A stretch of 64,000 bases of DNA from Chryseobacterium sp. Leaf404 (GCF_001424145.1 NZ_LMQM01000001.1:620001-684000), one strand, 5' to 3'; positions 26,208 through 34,229 are shown, counted from the stretch's first letter. Program-made: numbers and translations. The notes: generated by a model from the letters alone, not told the origin.

Positions 26208-26528
26208 TTATCTCCAGACGCTAAAGTCGTATTTTATAAAGTTTTTTGAGCAGAATTTTTTGATCTTTTCAATACAATCATCATTTGAAAAGTTCTTAAC
26301 GAAAAATTGTTTTAATTCTTCATTGGATTTTATTCCTTTCATAAATTTAAGTTGAATAGTATTGAATTTATTTATTGTTAGATAGTAATCATAGCTTGAT
26401 CATCCATTTATTGTATTAACAATATGTCCATATTCGCTGCCAGAGATTGTAATTGTGTTAGATAGACGTACATTAATTAGAATACTCATTTGCTCATTTT
26501 TAAATTTATACAATTCAAATTCAATCAT
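26208..26528 (-). pseudogene. 106-codon hypothetical gene interrupted by one TGA
   Basis: ATG at 26528 opens MIEFELYKFKNEQMSILINV, then GHIVNTING and TGA as codon 43 (26402-26400). The same frame then continues without shift through SSYDYYLTINKFNTIQLKFM, KGIKSNEELKQFF and IEKIKKFCSKNFIKYDFS to TAA at 26208-26210. The uniform codon use and single stop suggest a recent nonsense change, perhaps TGG to TGA. I do not recognise the family; its size and makeup would suit an immunity-type protein. It lies 6 nt after kptA on the same strand. Confidence 0.65.
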
Positions 26529-26534
26529 TATTAA

Positions 26535-27077
26535 TCATTTCAAAATATATTTCGCATCCACAAAATCCGTCAGCCAAACCCCGTTTTCTGAAAGATAAAA
26601 AAGAATTCCGTCTTCAGACATTTCTTTTGTTTTAACGGTTAGAATTACAGGTTTCCCATGGCGCATCCCTACTTTGTTTGCGGTTTCTTTGTCTAAACTT
26701 AAATGAACGTGCTGTCTGCTTCTTTTTTCAATGCCATTTTCCAAAATTGAATCAAAATTTGCCTGAGCTGTTCCATGATACAGAAATTCCGGTGGCAGCT
26801 GAGGTTTTAAATTTAAATCAATCCCAATCGAATGCCCTTGGTTGGCTCTGATTCTGGTTTTGTCGTCATTAAAAACAAAACGTTTTTTATCATTGGTTTC
26901 AACAATTTCATTAAGTTCTTCGAAAGTAAAACCTTGAGTGTCATTGGTTGATTTTGCAATGAGTTCTTCCACATTTGCCCAGCCGTTTTCATCTAAACTT
27001 AAACCAATCAATTCAGGATGATGGCGGAGAACATAGCTCAGGAATTTGCTTGTTTTTTTCTTTTGGGAGTCAGTCAT
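26535..27077 (-). CDS. kptA: RNA 2'-phosphotransferase Tpt1/KptA
   Basis: 180 residues, full length. The N-terminal winged part has KFLSYVLRHHPELIGLSLD and GWANVEELI; the C-terminal ADP-ribosyltransferase-like part has PEFLYHGT, RQHVHLS and GKPVILTVKT. The enzyme moves a 2'-phosphate from RNA to NAD, releasing nicotinamide and ADP-ribose 1''-2'' cyclic phosphate. Bacteria mostly lack the splicing ligase that makes the eukaryotic substrate, so its bacterial target is open. It is encoded 10 nt after a sirtuin gene, another NAD consumer. Confidence 0.96.
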   Translation of the reverse strand: MTDSQKKKTSKFLSYVLRHHPELIGLSLDENGWANVEELIAKSTNDTQGFTFEELNEIVETNDKKRFVFNDDKTRIRANQGHSIGIDLNLKPQLPPEFLYHGTAQANFDSILENGIEKRSRQHVHLSLDKETANKVGMRHGKPVILTVKTKEMSEDGILFYLSENGVWLTDFVDAKYILK

Positions 27078-27087
27078 GGTTTTATTT

Positions 27088-27774
27088 TTAAGCCAAATCC
27101 ACTAACTTTTCAAACAAAATTTTCATCCCCTGAGTTGCTGTTTCTTTCATCACAACAGCTCTCTGCCCGTATCCAAAACCGGTTTCGTTGGGGTTGATAA
27201 CAATCAGTTGACAGTCATCTTTAATCTCATGCACCAATCCTGCAGCAGGATAGACCTGCAGTGAAGTTCCGATGACTAAAAAAATGTCTGCTTCTTGTGC
27301 AAGTTGAGTTGCTTTTTCCATCATGGGAACTTCTTCGCCAAACCAGACAATAAAAGGTCTGAGCTGAGCTCCGTCTTCCGCTTTGTCGCCAATGTTAATG
27401 TCATTTTTCTGGTCGTAAATCAGATTTTTATTACTGCACGAGCACGATTTGAAAAGTTCACCATGAAGATGAGTGATGTTTGTAGAACCTGCTCTTTCGT
27501 GGAGATCATCGATGTTTTGAGTAATAATCTGTACGTCAAAATGCTTTTCCAGTTCTGCAAGCAATTTGTGGGCTTCGTTGGGTTCTACTTCATGCAGCTG
27601 ACGGCGTCTTTGATTATAAAAATCCAGAACCAAAGCTCTGTCTTTCCGCCAGCCTTCAGGGCTTGCAACATCTGTGATGCTGTGGTTTTCCCAAAGTCCG
27701 TCGCCGTCTCTGAAGGTTTTTATTCCGCTTTCGGCACTGATTCCGGCCCCGCTTAAAATGGTGAGTTTTTTCAT
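27088..27774 (-). CDS. NAD-dependent protein deacylase (class III sirtuin)
   Basis: 228 residues. NAD binding: LSGAGISAESGIKTFRD and ITQNIDDLHERAG. The catalytic His104 is in THLHGELF. Tyr53 and Arg56 (FYNQRR) form the YxxR pair that binds succinyl or malonyl groups in SIRT5/CobB-type enzymes, so desuccinylation is likely. The zinc site is degenerate: a CSC is present but no second CxxC, as in several Bacteroidota members. It sits between aat and kptA in one tight run (7 and 10 nt gaps). Confidence 0.94.
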   Translation of the reverse strand: MKKLTILSGAGISAESGIKTFRDGDGLWENHSITDVASPEGWRKDRALVLDFYNQRRRQLHEVEPNEAHKLLAELEKHFDVQIITQNIDDLHERAGSTNITHLHGELFKSCSCSNKNLIYDQKNDINIGDKAEDGAQLRPFIVWFGEEVPMMEKATQLAQEADIFLVIGTSLQVYPAAGLVHEIKDDCQLIVINPNETGFGYGQRAVVMKETATQGMKILFEKLVDLA

Positions 27775-27781
27775 CGGTTTT

Positions 27782-28432
27782 TTAAATCTGATTATTTTCC
27801 CTTAAAATATGCAAAAAATCTTTTTTGGCAATCATCCGTGCGCCCAAACTTTCAAGATGAAGTGTGTGGGACTGACAGTCGATCAGGGTTAAAGAATTCT
27901 TATTTATGTCCACAAAATTTATAAAACCGGCTTTTGAGGCATTGCTTACTTTGCTGAACATGCTTTCGCCGCAGAAAATATCGCCAATTTTCAAACCGTA
28001 AAATCCGCCTACCAGTTCCTCATTTTGCCAAACTTCAATGCTTTTCGCCAAACCATATTTGTGAAATTGCAGAAAAACCTGAATAAGTTCTTCAGAAAGC
28101 CACGTCCCATCCTGATCTTTTCTCGCTGTCTGCTGACAGTTCCGGATCACTTCTTCAAAACACTGGTTTTCGGTAAACGTGAAAATGTTTCTGTCTAAAA
28201 TTTTCTTCATCGACTTTGAAATCTTGATTTCATCAGGAAAAAGCACAAATCTGGGATCCGGGCACCACCAAAGGATTTCCTCATCAGGATTAAACCATGG
28301 GAAAATACCATTTTGATAGGCAAACCAAACACGATCTGCAGACAAGTCTCCTCCGTATGCGATGATGCCTTCGTGACCATCGTAAAATTCAGGGTCAGGG
28401 AAAGTAATTTCTTTGGGATCAAGTTTTACCAT
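27782..28432 (-). CDS. aat: Leucyl/phenylalanyl-tRNA-protein transferase
   Basis: 216 residues. The family signatures PDPEFYDGHEGIIAYGGDLS, GIFPWFNPDEEILWWCPDPR and GGFYGLKIGDIFCGESMFS are all present. The enzyme attaches Leu or Phe from tRNA to N-terminal Arg or Lys of proteins and so marks them for ClpS-ClpAP. It is the first gene of the aat-sirtuin-kptA run, which joins two post-translational modification enzymes with an RNA enzyme. Confidence 0.96.
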   Translation of the reverse strand: MVKLDPKEITFPDPEFYDGHEGIIAYGGDLSADRVWFAYQNGIFPWFNPDEEILWWCPDPRFVLFPDEIKISKSMKKILDRNIFTFTENQCFEEVIRNCQQTARKDQDGTWLSEELIQVFLQFHKYGLAKSIEVWQNEELVGGFYGLKIGDIFCGESMFSKVSNASKAGFINFVDINKNSLTLIDCQSHTLHLESLGARMIAKKDFLHILRENNQI

Positions 28433-28491
28433 AAGACAAAAAATCCCACTTTTTTGGAAAGCAGGATTGTATGTTGAGTTTTAAAATTCAA

Positions 28492-28872
28492 TTAGAAAGG
28501 AAGATCATCGTCTTCTTCTTCAAAAGGGTTTGCGTTGGAAGAAGCTGGCGAAGCAGACTGGCTTGGTGCTGCGTGTGTAGGCTCTGCACTGTTGTTATCC
28601 ATTACCTTTTCAATTCTCCATCCTGTAATAGAGTTGAAATATTTTGTTTCTCCTTGCGGAGAGACCCATTCTCTGCCTCTGATGTTGATTCCCACTTTTA
28701 CATTTTCACCTTCAGAAACAGAATCAAGCAAATTGATCTTATCCTGCAAAAATTCTATGTTGATCGGCTGCGGATACTGCTCCTGCGTCAAAATCACCAT
28801 TTCTCTTTTCTGAAAACCGCTTGCAAAAGACTGAACTTCAGAGATTTTCTTTACCGTACCTTGTAATTCCAT
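28492..28872 (-). CDS. DUF3127 OB-fold protein with SSB-like C-terminal tip
   Basis: From the ATG at 28872 the product has 126 residues; an upstream extension of the frame is AT-rich noise over the tRNA promoter region. The core MELQGTVKKISEVQSFASGF ... QYPQPINIEFLQDKINLLD ... VGINIRGREWVSPQGETKY fits DUF3127, a small OB-fold family of Bacteroidota. A Ser/Ala/Pro linker follows, and the end is EEEDDDLPF. That tip is almost the same as the DDDIPF tail by which SSB recruits repair and replication proteins. A role on single-stranded DNA is therefore inferred. Confidence 0.9.
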   Translation of the reverse strand: MELQGTVKKISEVQSFASGFQKREMVILTQEQYPQPINIEFLQDKINLLDSVSEGENVKVGINIRGREWVSPQGETKYFNSITGWRIEKVMDNNSAEPTHAAPSQSASPASSNANPFEEEDDDLPF

Positions 28873-28969
28873 ATCGTAAATGTTAAAGATGTAAAAGTAA
28901 TAAAATGAAATGTAAAAATAAAGGCAGAAATAAAATTTTAAAAAAAATAGAAAAAAAGTTTGAAAAGAC

Positions 28970-28999
28970 TTGCAAATACAAATAATTGCCCTATATTTG
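28970..28999 (+). promoter_or_regulatory. tRNA operon promoter
   Basis: TTG (28970-28972), 19 nt, TATATTTG (28992-28999): a strong -33/-7 pair about 47 nt before the first tRNA. Confidence 0.75.
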
Positions 29000-29046
29000 C
29001 ACTCACAAAAACGAAAGAAGTTCTTTAAAATATTCAAATAATAACT

Positions 29047-29128
29047 GCGGATGTGGTGTAATTGGTAGCCACGCCAGACTTAGGATCTGGTGCCGTGAGG
29101 CGTGGGGGTTCGAGTCCCTTCATCCGCA
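29047..29128 (+). tRNA. tRNA-Leu (anticodon TAG)
   Basis: The acceptor GCGGATG (29047-29053) pairs with CATCCGC (29121-29127). The anticodon loop CTTAGGA gives TAG. A long variable arm and TTCGAGTCC T-arm are present. CCA is not encoded. Confidence 0.95.
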
Positions 29129-29134
29129 CAGTTT

Positions 29135-29207
29135 GCGAAAATAGCTCAGCTGGTAGAGCACAACCTTGCCAAGGTTGGGGTCGCGGGTTCGAGTCCCGTT
29201 TTTCGCT
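29135..29207 (+). tRNA. tRNA-Gly (anticodon GCC)
   Basis: The acceptor GCGAAAA pairs with TTTTCGC. The anticodon loop TTGCCAA gives GCC, and the T-arm GGGTTCGAGTCCC is present. It lies 6 nt after tRNA-Leu(TAG). Confidence 0.96.
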
Positions 29208-29216
29208 CTAATCCAC

Positions 29217-29298
29217 GCCCTGGTGGTGGAATTGGTAGACACGCAGGACTTAAAATCCTGTATCTTCGGATGTACGGGTTCAAGTCCCGTCTGGGGTA
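29217..29298 (+). tRNA. tRNA-Leu (anticodon TAA)
   Basis: The anticodon loop CTTAAAA gives TAA; a long variable arm (TATCTTCGGATGT) and T-arm GGGTTCAAGTCCC follow. The acceptor stem GCCCTGG/CTGGGGT relies on three G-U pairs. Confidence 0.93.
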
Positions 29299-29307
29299 CT
29301 TAAAAAA

Positions 29308-29337
29308 CCTGATAATCATTGATTGTCAGGCTTTTTT
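29308..29337 (+). terminator. Terminator of the tRNA operon
   Basis: A 10-bp stem (29308-29317 with 29321-29330, one G-U pair) and T6 follow the last tRNA by 9 nt. Confidence 0.85.
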
Positions 29338-29418
29338 GTTTTAGGGTGGCTAATTTGTAAACTGGAGAGAAAAAATTTTCGTTGCGGATCATATTTCTCA
29401 GTAATATTTTACTTACAG

Positions 29419-29985
29419 CTATTCTGTGTAAGTCTTTTTCCATTTAGAAATTGTATTTCTGCTCATTTTAAATTCTCTGGAAACCTGAAGATACCTCAAA
29501 TTGTTTTTTTCTGATAGTCTATTATCTGTTGAATATCTGCCTCACTGTACGTGCGGTGTTTCTGATTAAAAGTCTCTGCTTCCCTTACTGAGCTTCCGAA
29601 AATAATCGTGTTGAGTTTAATAATGTCAAGTGCAGAAAGAACTTCTTTGTCTAATAAATATTTTTTTCAGGATGTTTTAAGTCAAGAACATCACCGATAA
29701 TTACTTTATAATTGGATCCTGGGTTTTTCATAAATCTAGTGGCGCTGAGAGTAACAACTTTAAATTCTGGATTTTTCCCCTCCAAAATGTATAGATTCTT
29801 TATCTCTTTCCACAGAAAATATTGGCTAATTGAAATATCAACTACTTTCTCTTCTTCGAAAATGAAAACAATTTCGTCATTGTAAAAACTCAGACCAAAC
29901 TTTCTGAAAAATCACACCTCACTGTCAGATTTTCGTGATGGCCTTCCAAAAGCAGTCAGAATCTCATTTTTTGAATTGTGAAGAT
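29419..29985 (-). pseudogene. Decayed helix-turn-helix gene (second gene of an HTH pair)
   Basis: On the minus strand a coding-like frame gives FGLSFYNDEIVFIFEEEKVV and YFLWKEIKNLYILEGKNPEF. A plausible gene start follows at 29731 (MKNPGSNYKVIIGDVLDLKH). The frame then breaks at an A7 run, continues in another frame as LLDKEVLSALDIIKLNTIIF and NQKHRTYSEADIQQIIDYQK, breaks at a second A7 run, and ends with the helix-turn-helix VSREFKMSRNTISKWKKTYT before TAG (29421-29419). From memory, intact relatives sit next to the HTH family at 29993-30422 in Chryseobacterium, often labelled transposase. Function unknown. Confidence 0.6.
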
Positions 29986-29992
29986 TAACCTC

Positions 29993-30422
29993 TTAAGTTT
30001 CGTACTTGTTGATGCATTTGTATAAAGTGGTTTTTGGAATTCTGTATTTTTCTATTGCGGATAATTTGGTTAACTGTCCACACTTGATCTGATCCAGAAT
30101 AAAACTTATCATATCTGAGGTATAAATGTTTTTACGGAAGACGGGCAGTGCCGATTTTTGATAGGCCTGTTTTTTTTTCTGTGGTAGAAGCTGCCACCGG
30201 AGCATAAAGTATGAGTTGCTGACTGTAGATTCTTAAGAAATCATATTCCAACAGTTTGCACCATTTCAGCAGAACGTCAGAATTGAGGTCTCTGGAAGAA
30301 AGCATGATTTTGATTTCATCTTCTGTACTTGCCATGAAACTACAGATTCTTGCCATCTCTATTTTGTTTTCTCTTATTTTTTGCTCGGTGAGAGAACCCA
30401 CGTGAATGTTTTTAAAGTCCAA
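29993..30422 (-). pseudogene. Frameshifted HTH 'transposase-like' gene
   Basis: Starting near a TTG at 30422, the frame reads LDFKNIHVGSLTEQKIRENK, IEMARICSFM, then LLKWCKLLEYDFLRIYSQQL and ILYAPVAASTTEKK. At a run of nine A (30178-30170) the frame is lost. In the next frame it continues SALPVFRKNIYTSDMISFIL and YRIPKTTLYKCINKYET to TAA. The two halves match one small HTH protein that is abundant in Chryseobacterium and often annotated transposase. No inverted repeats or target duplications are visible around it. Confidence 0.65.
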
Positions 30423-30532
30423 AATTTGTGATTTATAAATTGACTTCAAAGAACGGATATTGTTTTGGGATACTAAAAAAAACAAGGGCTATAGTGAAAC
30501 TACTTTTATTTAATTATCTGATAAGCAGAAGG

Positions 30533-31988
30533 TTAAGACTTTTTTCTGCTCACATTTTTAAACCACAGTTCTGTGCTTTCTTCTGTGGGAATATTGAGTT
30601 TGGTTCCCAAATTGTGCTTCCTGTTACGAACAGTACTGATGGTTCTGAAGGTTAAACTTGCAATGTCTTTAGTGGTAAAACCTAAGAAAATATAAGAACA
30701 CAGGGTAAGTTCCGAAACCCGCAGCTTAGAATCAATCTTCAGTAAATTGCTTATTACCTCCGGGTAAACTTCCTGAAAACGGGTAAAAAATTCCGGGCTG
30801 TTTTTTTTGGCAAGCTGTATAATTTCCCCGAATGCTTCAATTACTTTTTTCTGCAGCGGGGAGTTTTCTTCTTCTCTAGAATATAGTTTTTTCTTGTCTT
30901 CCCTGCTTTTTTTATGATGTTTCACCTTCAGGAACATAAAAATCCCTGCTGAAACCAAAAGAAAGCGGATTATAACGCTGTACAGTTTTGTTTTAGAATT
31001 TTTAGAAATTTCCTCATTTTCTTTAATTAGCTTTTTTACCGGGATCTCCTGTATTTTGTTGTTTGCAGAAGTAAGAATGTCATTTATTAAAGTATATTTT
31101 TCCAAGGTTCTCAATCGCTTTTCCATCGTTTTGAGACGCTTTATGAGCTTCATACAAAATTTTATGAATGTCTCTTACGTCCTGTGGTTTTTTAATTTTT
31201 TACAGATTTCAAGCGCTTCTTCATAATATTGTGCAGATTTTTTAAAATCTTTTTTCTCAGAATAATATCTGCCATAGTTCTTCAGAAGAACAGACTTCTG
31301 ATAGACAGGAATTTTTCCTGAATTATAAAACTTTTCTCCCAGGTCTAAATAGTATTTTGCCGAATCAAGATTTTTGTGATAAGAAATGAAGTATTTTGCC
31401 ATTCTTGATGCAGTCTGAGTATTGGGAACGGCGTGATGTGCGTTTTGAATGTCTTTGTAAAACGCTTTGATATTTTTATTTTCCTCATAAATAATACTTC
31501 TGAGACCATAAAAATATTGGAGATGGCGGGCATTAGCTTTAGGGTTTCCTTTGGCAATATCTATAGCAATGCTGTAATTTTCAATCGCCTTTTCTTTAAA
31601 TCCCAAATCGTAATAGTTTCTGCCGTATCCTCCATAAACTCTGATAACCAGATTGTCCAGCTCTTTGCATTTTTCAAGCGCGAGATCGATGTAGTTCATG
31701 CTCTCTCGTTCTGTAAATGATTGCTGGACGTATTTGCAGCGAACAGATAGTCTTTGGCAGCGTCTTCTTTGGCGTTTAACCTTTCGTATTCCTGTATTAC
31801 TTTTTTACACAGATCCAGAGACTCCTGCAGTTTCCCTTTTTTAACATCGGGATTACTTTAAGATTAAAAAGAGAATCGGTCTGCTTTTTAGAATACGATT
31901 GAGCTTCAGTCATCAGGACGGCTGAGAGATGTATAAAAATTGTGAAATATGCAGTTTTAGACCAGTACAGAATCCGGTTTTTATTTAT
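30533..31988 (-). pseudogene. Decayed TPR-membrane-LuxR regulator
   Basis: Pieces in several frames assemble into one protein. A signal-like N-terminus (NRILYWSKTAYFTIFIHLSA) begins where an ATG appears to have become ATA (31988-31986). TPR helices follow (NPDVKKGKLQESLDLCKKVI; MNYIDLALEKCKELDN; AQYYEEALEICKKLKN), then a linker, one membrane helix (VIIRFLLVSAGIFMFLKV), a charged coil and a LuxR-type HTH (TTKDIASLTFRTISTVRNRK). Breaks occur near 31855, at the GAGAGA at 31700, near 31185 and near 31125. Two sub-frames (30533-31153 and 31175-31699) remain open. In this phylum such proteins are TPR-sensing transcription factors. Confidence 0.65.
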
Positions 31989-32002
31989 GATAAATGTAAA
32001 AA

Positions 32003-32032
32003 GCCAAAAAAACCCGAAGATAAAATCGGGTT
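32003..32032 (-). terminator. Terminator of the engB-elaA unit
   Basis: A 7-bp stem AACCCGA/TCGGGTT (32011-32017 with 32026-32032) with a T run on the minus strand, 34 nt after the acetyltransferase stop. Confidence 0.75.
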
Positions 32033-32065
32033 CCAGTTTTAATATGTTATAATTGCGCGTTTAAA

Positions 32066-32515
32066 TTATTTTCTCAACATTTCTGTGTGAGGAATTCCAT
32101 CTTCAAGGTATTTTTTTCCGGTGTCTTCAAATTCAAATTCACCATAAAATTTTAAAAGATAATCCTGTGCCGAAATTCTGATGGTTGAAGTTTTAAAACG
32201 GTTTTCAATGGTTTCAACAGCGTACTTTATCAATTGTCTTCCAAGATTTTTACCTCTTGCTTTTTCTGTGGTCAAAACTCTTCCAATGGATGTTTCAGGA
32301 TATTTTATTCCTTTTTCAAAAATTCTGCAGTTGGCTAATACCTCACCATCTTCTTCAGCCCAAATGTGAATTGCCTTTTGGTCGTAATCATCAAGATCAG
32401 GATAAGGGCAGTTCTGTTCTACCACAAAAACGTTGATTCTTGCTTTTATCACAGCATAAAGTTCGGGAACGGTAAATTCTTCGAAAGTTTTTATTTTCCA
32501 GACAATATTACTCAT
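32066..32515 (-). CDS. ElaA-family GNAT N-acetyltransferase
   Basis: 149 residues, single GNAT domain. The opening LYAVIKARINVFVVEQNCPY with DLDDYD is typical of ElaA. The acetyl-CoA loop is IGRVLTTEKARGKNLGRQLI, followed by ISAQDYLLKFYGEFEF. The substrate is unknown. Its first 8 bases overlap the end of engB, so the two are translationally linked; no functional tie is known. Confidence 0.92.
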   Translation of the reverse strand: MSNIVWKIKTFEEFTVPELYAVIKARINVFVVEQNCPYPDLDDYDQKAIHIWAEEDGEVLANCRIFEKGIKYPETSIGRVLTTEKARGKNLGRQLIKYAVETIENRFKTSTIRISAQDYLLKFYGEFEFEDTGKKYLEDGIPHTEMLRK

Positions 32516-33131
32516 CGAAAGTCACGCTGTTGTTAATAAGAAACTCATTGGTCGTCTGGATGAACGTCAGGATTTCTCCACACCCTTCTTTTTTTTCTGC
32601 TGACGTCACATAAATTTCCGGCAGATCTGCCCAGGTTTTATGAAGTTCTGTTTTGTAATCTTCAATGTTTTTAACCACCACACTGGGTTTGAGTTTATCC
32701 GCTTTTGTGAACACAATCGAAAACGGAACTCCGCTTTCGCCGCACCACTGGATAAATTCCAGATCGATTGCCTGAGGCTTGTGTCTGGAATCTACCAAAA
32801 CAAAAAGATTTACAAGATTTCTGCGGTTCAGAATGTAGTTGGTAATCAGTTTTTCAAAATCCTTTCTGAGCGTTTTTGAAACTTTAGCATATCCATATCC
32901 CGGTAAATCTGTAAGATACCACGTCTCATTCACCAAAAAATGATTGATCAGCTGTGTTTTTCCTGGTGTTCCTGAGGTTTTTGCCAGATCTTTGTGATTC
33001 ATCATTGCGTTAATCAAAGAAGATTTCCCAACGTTGGATCTTCCGATGAAAGCGTACTCGGGCATTACAGGTTCGGGGCATTCCTGCCATTTACCGCTAC
33101 TCTTTACAAAATTGGCTGTTTTGATAACCAT
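32508..33131 (-). CDS. engB: Ribosome biogenesis GTP-binding protein EngB (YihA/YsxC)
   Basis: From the ATG at 33131 the product is 207 residues (MVIKTANFVKSSGKWQECP), the usual length; an upstream extension is unlikely. G1 GRSNVGKSSLINA, G3 DLPGYGYAKV and G4 TKADKL are intact, with the TSGTPGKTQLINHF switch segment. The protein assists late assembly of the large ribosomal subunit and is essential in many bacteria. It is encoded upstream of the ElaA-like gene with an 8-nt overlap. Confidence 0.96.
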   Translation of the reverse strand: MVIKTANFVKSSGKWQECPEPVMPEYAFIGRSNVGKSSLINAMMNHKDLAKTSGTPGKTQLINHFLVNETWYLTDLPGYGYAKVSKTLRKDFEKLITNYILNRRNLVNLFVLVDSRHKPQAIDLEFIQWCGESGVPFSIVFTKADKLKPSVVVKNIEDYKTELHKTWADLPEIYVTSAEKKEGCGEILTFIQTTNEFLINNSVTFDE

Positions 33132-33195
33132 AATATTATTATCTCTTTTAGAAAAACAAACCACTAAGAACGATCTTAATGGTTGTAATATTTTA

Positions 33196-33957
33196 TTAAA
33201 CTTTATTCTTTAACCAGCTGTACAGAATTTCGCAAAATTCGTCTGGCTTTTCCATCATTGCTGCATGCCCGCATTTATCAATCCAGAATAAATCTGAGTC
33301 AGGAATAAATTTGTTCATATCTATGGCCACATCCGGTGGAGTAACATTGTCCTGCTTTCCCCAGATCAAACATGTAGGTCTTGAGATTTTCGGAAGGTCA
33401 TTCAGCATATTGTGTTTGATAGCGCTTCTTGCGAGCATCACGGTCTTGATACCTTTCATTCTGTCATTTACAACACTGAAAACTTCGTCTACCAATTCTT
33501 CAGACGCCACAGTGGGATCATAAAAAACCTCTTCTGCTTTTTTTCTTATATAAGAACGGTCATTTTTTCTCGGGAAACTGTCACCAAAAGCTCTTTCATA
33601 CAAACCTGAACTTCCTGTGAGAACTAAATTCTGCACAAGGTCCGGACGGGCAAGGGTAAGAATCAATCCTACATGGCCTCCCATAGAATTACCCACAATA
33701 GTTACAGGTTTTCCTATGTTGGTTTCAATAAAGGTGATCACATACTTGGCAATCGTAGTCAGGTTGGTGTTAAGAACCGGAAGGTCATATATAGGAAGCT
33801 GGGGAACGTAAACTTTAAAACCTTTTTCAGAAAAAAAGCTTACCATCTTCTCAAAATTGCTGAGACCACCCATAAGACCGTGTAACAGTACTAATGGATG
33901 TCCTTCTCCCGCTTCTACAAAGGCGAATTTTTTCTCTTTTTTTGTTTTGAATATCAT
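33196..33957 (-). CDS. Alpha/beta hydrolase
   Basis: 253 residues. The oxyanion motif HGLMGGLSNFEKM, nucleophile elbow VGNSMGGHVG (Ser), a probable acid in LIWGKQDNVTPPDVA, and the catalytic His in CGHAAMMEKP make a complete triad. There is no signal peptide. The substrate is open; the family includes esterases and C-C hydrolases. It has its own promoter and is divergent from the division cluster. Confidence 0.92.
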   Translation of the reverse strand: MIFKTKKEKKFAFVEAGEGHPLVLLHGLMGGLSNFEKMVSFFSEKGFKVYVPQLPIYDLPVLNTNLTTIAKYVITFIETNIGKPVTIVGNSMGGHVGLILTLARPDLVQNLVLTGSSGLYERAFGDSFPRKNDRSYIRKKAEEVFYDPTVASEELVDEVFSVVNDRMKGIKTVMLARSAIKHNMLNDLPKISRPTCLIWGKQDNVTPPDVAIDMNKFIPDSDLFWIDKCGHAAMMEKPDEFCEILYSWLKNKV

Positions 33958-33980
33958 AAAAATGCTTTAAGAAAGCCTTG

Positions 33981-33988
33981 CAAAAATA
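33981..33988 (-). promoter_or_regulatory. Hydrolase promoter, -7 box
   Basis: TATTTTTG on the minus strand ends 23 nt before the hydrolase ATG. Confidence 0.5.
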
Positions 33989-34180
33989 CAAATTATACCT
34001 CACAAATATTTTGCCAAGCCTAATTTAAAATAAAAATAATATACAACTGCACATTTTGGTGATTTTTTTCTTAAACTCTTTCGTGTGCTTTATCTGTACA
34101 AATGCGCAACTCCCAAATTATCAGTCAATAAGGGCGAATAAGAGCCTTTGGGATAAAACTTATTAACATTAAGTCAAAAA

Positions 34181-34206
34181 GTGGGAAAAAGTGGGAGGTT
34201 TTGGAA
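34181..34206 (+). promoter_or_regulatory. MraZ operator (repeated TGGGA box)
   Basis: TGGGA at 34182-34186 and 34192-34196, with a weaker third copy TGGAA at 34202-34206, all exactly 10 nt apart. MraZ is known to bind TGGGN repeats with 5-nt spacers ahead of its own gene. Here they sit just upstream of the -7 box, so binding should block the -33 region and repress the cluster. Confidence 0.8.
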
Positions 34207-34215
34207 AAATATTTC

Positions 34216-34223
34216 TAATTTTG
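34216..34223 (+). promoter_or_regulatory. mraZ promoter, -7 box
   Basis: TAATTTTG ends only 6 nt before the mraZ ATG, so the mRNA would have almost no leader. Confidence 0.5.
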
Positions 34224-34229
34224 TCCCAA

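Noticed and set aside
26400..26402. TGA as a selenocysteine codon
   Set aside because: No SECIS-like hairpin was seen after it and no selenoprotein family resembles the product; a nonsense change is simpler.
28873..29037. Upstream extension of the DUF3127 frame
   Set aside because: The translation is low-complexity Phe/Tyr/Lys and overlaps the tRNA promoter region; the conserved domain begins at MELQG.
29993..30422. Insertion sequence call for the HTH 'transposase-like' gene
   Set aside because: No DDE or HUH catalytic domain, terminal inverted repeats or target duplication is visible.
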